Assembly: GCA_003996215.1 (NCBI GenBank)
Contig: QJPP01000283.1
Coordinates: 154,501-218,500, forward strand
Direction of reading: 5' to 3'
Length of the DNA stretch: 64,000 bases
Source of the DNA: Jaltomata sinuosa
Lineage: Eukaryota; Streptophyta; Magnoliopsida; Solanales; Solanaceae
Shown: in pieces, positions 57,745-64,000 of the stretch
How positions within the stretch are numbered: position 1 is the stretch's first letter
Layout of the letters: every line of letters begins with the position of its first letter
Translations under genes and position numbers: made by a program
The notes under the pieces: generated by a model
Told to the model about the DNA's origin: nothing
The model's input: only the letters and a program-made list of their open reading frames with translations
The model's database searches: none

Positions 57745-58612
57745 TAAATGCTATGAGTACTCCAGAGCTTAAAGAAAGTGATGAGGATGTCTTCACCATT
57801 GTGGATGGGAAGATTTGTTATTTGTTAGCAGGTTCTCAGCCCGGGTATTATCAGCCGAGGTATGAGAATCAAGGTTAGATCAAGGATAAAGAGTGAGATG
57901 GCAATTGGAGGATCGTGACAAGGAAAGTGATAGATACAATCACCTGAGTTCGGATCCTAATATGCCTCCAAATAAGGCTGACACCTCTCCTTATCAACCC
58001 ACCGTGAGCAACCTCAGGTATTCAAAAATAGAATATATGTTTTCATTAGTCTTGAAGAAGGTGGAGACAATGAATAGTGGGGTTAATGAGGTAAAACGTG
58101 AGGTGTCAATGCTTCACCAAATGGTGAGCTCACACTCAGTATCAATCAAGCATCTTGAGGCTCAAATGAACCAATTATCCGCCCAAATGAATCCTCAAAT
58201 GAAGGGGACACTCCCTAGTGACACTACGGTAAATTCAAAGAATGATGGCCATGTCATGGCTATTGTCACAAGGAGCGGAAAGGTGAGTGGTATGGTAAAG
58301 AAGCCTACTATGGAGGTCATTATGAATGAGAAGAATGATGAAGAGCCAAAAGTTGGGGTAAAGCTTAGTGCACCCAACAATCTTGTGTCTGATGATTCTT
58401 GTGAAGAGGAGAGGGAGGTTGATGCTCCTTCTCAAGTGGCTATAGATATTGAAGAGGACGCTCTCATTGCTCCATGTGTTTCGACCACACTACCTAAGGG
58501 GCCTCATCCATACCCGCAAAGGTTGACCAAAAAAAAGAGGAGAATCAATGTGAAATATTTGTTGATATGTTCAGCAAACTCTCTGTTAACATCCCTTTGG
58601 TATAGGCTTTAA
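57745..58612 (+). pseudogene. Element C Gag C-terminus
   Basis: It reads GKICYLLAGSQPGYYQPRYE, then after a TAG and a frameshift PNMPPNKADTSPYQP, FSLVLKKVETMNSGVNEVK and SHSVSIKHLEAQMNQL (coiled coil). MAIVTRSGKV and GPHPYPQRLTKKK follow. The N-terminal two thirds, including the main gag domain, is missing. Confidence 0.75.
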
Positions 58613-59272
58613 TGCAAATGCCCGTGTACGCAAAATTCATGAAGGAACTTTTCGAGAAGAAGCATGTTGTTGACGTGGGTACCGTGGAAGTCTCACACAG
58701 CTGTAGTGCTGTGATGACAAGTAATGTTGCTACAAAATGGAAAGACCCGGGTGCATTCACCATTCCTTGCACAATTGGGTTGTTTATGTTCCGAAAGGCT
58801 TTGTGTAATTTAGGGGCAAGTATCAACTTGATGCCCCTAGTTATCTTCAAGAAGTTAGGCTTGGGCACTCCCAAGCCTACATCTATGCAATTGCTCATGG
58901 CTGATAGGTCCATCAAACATCCAGTAAGGATCTTATTTGATATATTGGTCAAGGTTGACAAGCTCATCCTACCGGCCAATTTTGTTATTTTGGATTGTGA
59001 GGTGGATATTGAGGTGCCCATCATCTTGGGGCGACCATTGTTGGCTACGGGGAGAGCCTTAGTTGATGTTGAACTTAAGGAACTCAAATTCTGAGTAGGA
59101 AGCGAGGAGGTGATCTTTACTGCATGCCAACCCACGAAACCACCAGATGAGCTTCAGATAGTGTCTGTGATCAACATTGAGGAGCATGTGGATGCTCATG
59201 AGGAATTTGTGATGAATGAGGAACCCAAGCCTATGAGGTTTCCACTTGGAAATAATATGATGCTATGAGGAT
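58612..59272 (+). pseudogene. Element C aspartic protease
   Basis: The frame reads MPVYAKFMKELFEKK, DPGAFTIPCTIG, the active-site region ALCNLGASINLMP, then VILDCEVDIEVPIILGRPLL. The catalytic Asp of DLGAS is Asn here (CNLGAS), so it would be inactive. TGA at 59092-59094 interrupts the end, and frame resumes with VGSEEVIFTACQPTKP and an acidic tail to about 59270. No RT, RNase H or integrase follows. Confidence 0.82.
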
Positions 59273-59390
59273 ATTGAAGGAATAATTCCCTTTCTTGGGA
59301 TGGGGCCAAGCCAATCAGATTGGCATGCTCTTCGATAATGACTAAGGATTGAGGTACTATCATCGAGCCACAACGTAAAATCAAGCACTT

Positions 59391-61186
59391 CTTGGGAGGT
59401 AACCCAAGTGTCTTTACTTTATTTTTGTTACCTTTTGTTATTTTTGGTATTTTTATAGGAATGCATGATGAGAAAAAATGACCATGTGGAAAAAGAAGAC
59501 AAAAATGGGACATGCAAAAGCCCGTACAGTTCTCACATGCAGTTGTGCGAGTCACACGAGGTAATGCACCCCAAACAAGAAAATTGGAAGAAAAATTCTA
59601 AGTTTGAGGAGACGTGCACTGGGCTGTGCATTTCACACTAGCCATTGTGCACGTCGCACCTCCATCACACCACCAAGTAGAAAGTTGGGCAAAGTTTGGG
59701 TAAATATTCAGCTGGTGCGACGCGATGTGCGATCCGCATAAGGGATTGTGCAAAACGCACATTGTGATACACCTAGGTAAGTTTTTAAATTATTTTGACC
59801 TACCCCATTGACCGACCCAACCCAGAAACTGACCTGATTGCCTTTCTTCTTCTTTTCCTTCTATTAAAACTGCTACCCTCCTCTTCTTTTCCATACTCTC
59901 TCACAAAAACTTCCATAATATCTTCTCAAATCCTCCAAACTCCCTCAAACTTCCATCAAAACCTTCTCTCTCTCTCACCCACATATCTCCGCTGCCGCTC
60001 TCCACCCTTCACCGCCATCGTTTTCCGGTCATAATTTTTGGGTCTCCATTGTTGGCCTTCAAAAGCTTTAATTTTTGATTCTCATCCTCTAATATTCACT
60101 TATGATAAGTTTTTCGATGTTAAATACATATTTTTATGTTGATTGGGAACTCATATTATGAAGCATGCTCATTAAATCTGCTATGTTGATTTTGGGTGCT
60201 AATTTTGGGTTATATTGTTGATTTTACATAGGATTAACTAGGTAGAACTTGTAGTTATGATGATGCATGTCGACTGTGGTAATTTTTAGCCTTAAAATCT
60301 GTGTTTTGGGTGAAGTCTGAGTAACCCACTTATATTGGTGCATGATTTGACCCTATGATAGATTGGGTGACATCATTCTTAAGGGAAAATCATCATCTTC
60401 ATGAGGTTTTTGCTAGAAATTGATGTTTGGGGCTGAAATTATTGCTGTCATTGTGCCCTTGTACTATTTTAGTTGATTATGCTTGTGGGTATATGCTCTT
60501 GGTGGGGGATATAAAATTGTTGTGGAATGTGCCTCCTGATGTGTTAAGTGAAGGCTTGATGTTCTCAATGATAGACGAGGTAACGTCCTTCTTAAGGGAA
60601 ATCATTAAGCTCTTCTTTTGTTTTGAATGTGTTGAGATCCCGGGGAAGTCTGAGTACCCAGATGATTTGATTTTGGTCATAGCATGTTTAGGCCTGTTAT
60701 TATTGGTATTTGTGTTTGGTGCTGAGTGCATATCACATATATTGCTCTACGAAACACATGCGTAACACACAAGAACACAAGGAACTAAAAGTTTCAAGTG
60801 TTTCCTTATGCGTTTTACATGCGATGCACATATCTTTATTTGCGAAATGCACAAGGTGCCGCACCTCGTTGATAATTGGTGCTAGTTCACTAGAATGGGA
60901 GGCAAAATTCTATACGACACATACATTGGCTGGTGCGACCCCAAAGCAGAAATCAACTTGGGTTTCTGATAGCTTGTGCGACATCACGTGCGACGCGCAT
61001 AACCCTTGGTATATTTAGCACGTGGTTTGCACAAGCCATCAGTCACCTACCTTATTTTTATTCTTCTTTGCATTCCCTATCTTTTTAATTAGTTAAATTT
61101 TTTTTAGCTTTTCTTCCTTTAAATACTTCTAAAAACACAAAAAGATTTTATTTGCTTTGAATACTCACAATCTCCATGTGCAGACT
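59391..61186 (+). promoter_or_regulatory. Element C stem-loop, palindrome-word region and putative leader/intron
   Basis: After the CTTGGG-AGGTAA-CCCAAG hairpin come GTGCGA/TCGCAC-type words (59520-59770). A TATTAAAA box lies near 59861 and a CT-rich leader at 59860-60010. A long unassigned stretch follows, with more GTGCGAC words (60920-61000), and then an acceptor CTCCATGTGCAG ending at 61183. No convincing donor was fixed. The open frame at 60427-60765 lies inside this stretch and is probably not translated. Confidence 0.4.
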
Positions 61187-62517
61187 ACGTCTTCTAGTAG
61201 GGGAAACACTAAGCGTAACTCAAAGAAGCTATCAACTGCAGAAGAGGCATAATTTCATTTTGAGATTGAGGGTATGAAAGCCGTCTATGTCCATGACAAG
61301 AAAAAAAACATTCAACATGGAGATAAGCTTCAACCTCGCAGCAGTCAGGGATGATTTACCCAACATCCCCCAACAGTTCACCGATCGCCAGTGGTACCCA
61401 TTTTAAGATGTACCCGGAGGGTACTATGAGGAGGTGGTTTGGAAATTCTTTGCTGCCTATCAAGACACGCAAGATTCTAAGGGGTATAAGGGGAATGTGG
61501 AAATATTCCCTAACTTGGATTGAATTATCATTCGGGGAAAGAAAATTTGCATCACTCCGGCTGATATAAATGCCATTTATTAGGGTAACCTAATTGATCC
61601 TGCACCTGCACTCTTTGCTAAGTTGACTGCTGACCTAAAGACATATCAGGAGGCTGCCCCGATTATTGCTCCTAACACTCCTATTTGGGCCACTATATGG
61701 GGCGATATATGAAGGAGGACTCTATACTTTGAGGCCCATCTCTGGTATGATTTTGTTCGCAGCTGATTCCTGCCCTTGTAGAATTATCAAAAAGTAACCC
61801 ATGATGGAGCCATTTTGGTGGTTGCTATTATGACAGGAGAACATATCAACTTTGGAGAGATCGCATCTATGGTGATAATGAGGAAAGCATGTAGGGGTGG
61901 TGACTCATTCCCTTACCCGATGCTCATCAACAAGCTTTGTACTAAGGCCACAATCCCCTACTTCAGTTGTGACACGCTTACTCCTGCTACTGGTGTGCTG
62001 GACCTTGATAAGAAAACTTACAGGTATGCTCCTTGGTTCAAGAGGTGCAGGATGGAGTCATCGGAGAAGGTTAAGGTTGATGAATGAAAGCGATGCTGAA
62101 GCTAATGCTTCCTCTCCTTTTCGAGCAGCCTCAGAAGTACCTACTCCAACAACTGCTGCACCTAGAGAGCCATTGACCAAGAGTAGTCTCCAAGATATGG
62201 TTGACAAGAACTATAATCATGATAGGCAGTTGATCGACCTAGCTAACAAGATTCCCGATTTGATTGAGAAGGTTGTGAAGAAGGCTATGAAGGGGGTGGT
62301 GGATAATGTGAGCAAACTCTGCCAAAAGGTGGATGTCATTGAGAGAGCTGTGAAAGAGATCCAAAAGGATGTTGATAAGGCAAAAGGGAAGGCTCTGATT
62401 GATGATGTAGATTTGAGTGCCATGCCTCCGCCCCAGCACACTCCCGATCCCTTGAATGACTTGTTTGCAGCTTATGATGATGATGACTTGGAGTTAGCGG
62501 ATGATCAGGACCCATAG
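61187..62517 (+). pseudogene. Env-position ORF of element C
   Basis: The expected start codon is ACG at 61187, followed by SSSRGNTKRNSKKLSTAEEA, a basic start comparable to MSSKPKK of element D. Decayed middle portions contain APNTPIWATIW, EAHLWYDFV and AILVVAIMTGEHINFGEIAS, matching the ILVAxxMAxxxxxFxxIIA pattern of the element A ORF. The last frame (61897-62517) has PREPLTKSSLQDMVDKNY, a long heptad-like region (IPDLIEKVVKKAMKGVVDNV...IERAVKEIQKDV) and an acidic end. Several stops and frameshifts are present. It has no signal peptide or membrane anchor. Confidence 0.6.
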
Positions 62518-64000
62518 TTTCAGCAGGCGCACAGAGAGTCCATGCTCACTTTGCACTCCCAAAAGGGTGGTACAGGTTCTAGTGCAGAGGCAACAGAGTA
62601 GGTGGATAATGAGGAGTAGTCCTCCAGTGAGTTGTTGCACCCCTTCCTTACTTACTTGAGCTTAAAGCATTGAGGGCAATGTTTTTTTCATGGGGAAGAG
62701 GTGGTGTTTATTTGATATAACTTTTGGTTGCCCGTGTCGGGCTTTGAGATGATATTTTTATTGCCCTTGTCGGGCCTTGACTTCTTTATTCCCCTGTTAG
62801 ACAATTTATTTGGCCCTATTCGGGCATATTTTGGATGATTGTGACATTTCCCTCGCTGGGCCTTTTCTTTATTTAGTTTTGTTGAGTAGTGCTTAACTGT
62901 GCCCTTGCCGGGCTTGATGCTTTATTTTTATGATTTTGTGATATCGTTGGGTTAGTTTTACATGATCCTATTATTTCACAACATGTGCCTTGCAAATATG
63001 CTAAGTGCCTATGCCGAGGCTTGTTTTCAAATAATTCATGAGCGCATAAATTTGTAGTTGCCTTGTTAATAGTAGATTAGCAAATAAGCTCCGAAGGTTC
63101 TCTTAATATCATGGTTATTTCCCAAGGAGCAATTATTTTCTTTTATTTTTGTTTCTTTTATTTATTTTTGTGTCAAACCAGGTTGGTATTTCCCTATGAT
63201 AGATTGAGAGACGACTTTCTTAAGGAAAAATGCCAAGTTTTAGTTTTAAATTTGAGTCCGTGCTTTGCTTGTCTCAAAATAGGCCCATCAAAAAATTTTC
63301 TTGGCAAGAGGTTTTTGAAAATTGAAGGAAAAAGGGAAAATGATTTTGAGGAAAATATTCTCTTGTCATGACTTTCACACTCTCGGTTTGACTGAATTGA
63401 TTCACAAATGAGTGTGTAATAAACTCGAAATAGCTTGTCAAAAATCATTTGTCCCAATTGATTTTGAGACTAATGTTGAAAATTGTTGTGATGTGATGCC
63501 TTGTGTGGTGAGGCTATCCTTTGATTCTTGTGCATGTGTGTCATCTAGAACTTGCCTCGATTGTGATTCAAGATGAATTCTTAGATGTGACCAAGCTTGA
63601 AAGATGATCTTAGGCCCTCTTTGAATCGCCACTTCACCCAAATGACTTCCCTTGACATTGATCCTAGTGAACCCCTTTGAGCTTATGACCTTTCTTTGGC
63701 ACCTTGTTGATATCTTGACCCTTTTTGAACCTAAATTTTGCACCCCTCCTCCCTAATGGCTTGAAAGTGAAACATAGGCTAAAAGCCTAAGTTTGGGGGG
63801 GGGGAATTGAAATGATAAAATAGGCAAATGCCTAAGTTTGGGGGTGTATGCACTAAGATGGAGAAGAAAAGATGTTGTGTTTTAATACAAGGTAGAACCT
63901 TATGCTTGAATTAAAAATTGCTCCAAAATGTCCAATGAAATGAGCAAAATGAAAGAAAGAAAAGAATTGGTGCTACCAAGTGAAGGTGATACAAGGAGGT
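62518..64000 (+). other. Element C 3' noncoding region
   Basis: It includes the GCATTG/CAATG hairpin (62667-62681), an array of GCCC-N5-GGGC words (62730-63020), and two copies of a GCCTAAGTTTGGGGG purine block (about 63788 and 63831). The last resemble the tracts that precede plant retroelement 3' LTRs. Frames at 63111-63371 and 63438-63743 show no similarity I recognise. Confidence 0.55.

Larger units (their letters stand above)
57745..64000 (+). mobile_element. Athila-like element C (5' truncated, runs off the window, no RT or integrase)
   Basis: Order: gag C-terminus (57745-58612), protease (58612-59260), post-integrase-type stem-loop (59391-59408), palindrome-word region and leader, env-position ORF (61187-62517), long 3' region. 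It abuts the element A ORF at about 57745 without an LTR between them. The window ends before any 3' LTR. Confidence 0.7.

Noticed and set aside
60427..60765. 112-codon hydrophobic frame, possible membrane protein
   Set aside because: It lies in the putative leader/intron of element C, has no homologue I recognise, and is AT-driven hydrophobicity.

Overview
The window is repeat-dense plant nuclear DNA, most likely from a nightshade-family (Solanaceae) species. It holds a plant-type oxygenase gene with spliced exons, an RTE-clade LINE with a (TTG)n tail, an Au/TS-like SINE, a Tekay/Del-type chromodomain retrotransposon and several Athila-type Ty3/gypsy elements. The family assignment rests on my recall of these repeat families, not on a search. 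There are no bacterial genes, CRISPR arrays or operons.

Region 1-11.2 kb is the 3' part of one cellular gene, an isopenicillin-N-synthase-like 2-oxoglutarate/Fe(II) oxygenase. Three exons (1034-1101, 10550-10595, 10904-10984) join in frame to a stop codon. The first and second are split by a 9.4 kb intron filled with antisense LTR sequence, a 5'-truncated LINE, a decayed Copia element and a TIR element of about 1 kb. Region 11.2-14.5 kb is mostly unassigned, with an LTR-like stretch and a fresh 190-bp tandem duplication.

Region 14.5-20.5 kb is a clean nest. A Mutator-type TIR element (14523-20511, 9-bp TSD) contains a full-length or nearly full-length RTE LINE on the minus strand (14725-19338, 18-bp TSD), a tRNA-derived SINE and a G-rich minisatellite. 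The LINE reading frame is about 1000 codons in one frame, broken by only two nonsense codons.

Region 21.9-37.3 kb starts with a decayed Athila-like element (D) carrying a 450-bp MITE. Next is an antisense LTR-like repeat into which a complete 10.76 kb Tekay-type element (25509-36265, TSD GGCCA, 3.2 kb LTRs, Met-tRNA primer site) inserted.

Region 37.3-64 kb is Athila-lineage DNA. Element A (5' LTR 37311-38993) has gag, protease, RT, RNase H, integrase and an env-position ORF. Its gag is split by a 9.7 kb B-family insertion with TSD CAGAT, itself two opposed copies (B1 minus, B2 plus) joined by a deletion. Element C abuts A at about 57.75 kb and runs off the right edge. B2, C and D go from gag or protease straight into 3' sequence, with no RT or integrase.

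The most interesting unexplained structure is in the Athila copies. They share a post-integrase module: a stem-loop with paired base changes, a leader with splice-like signals, and a lysine-rich env-position ORF. They also carry family-specific arrays of short palindromic words in the LTR and around this module. All coordinates were read by eye; no alignment or database search was run.
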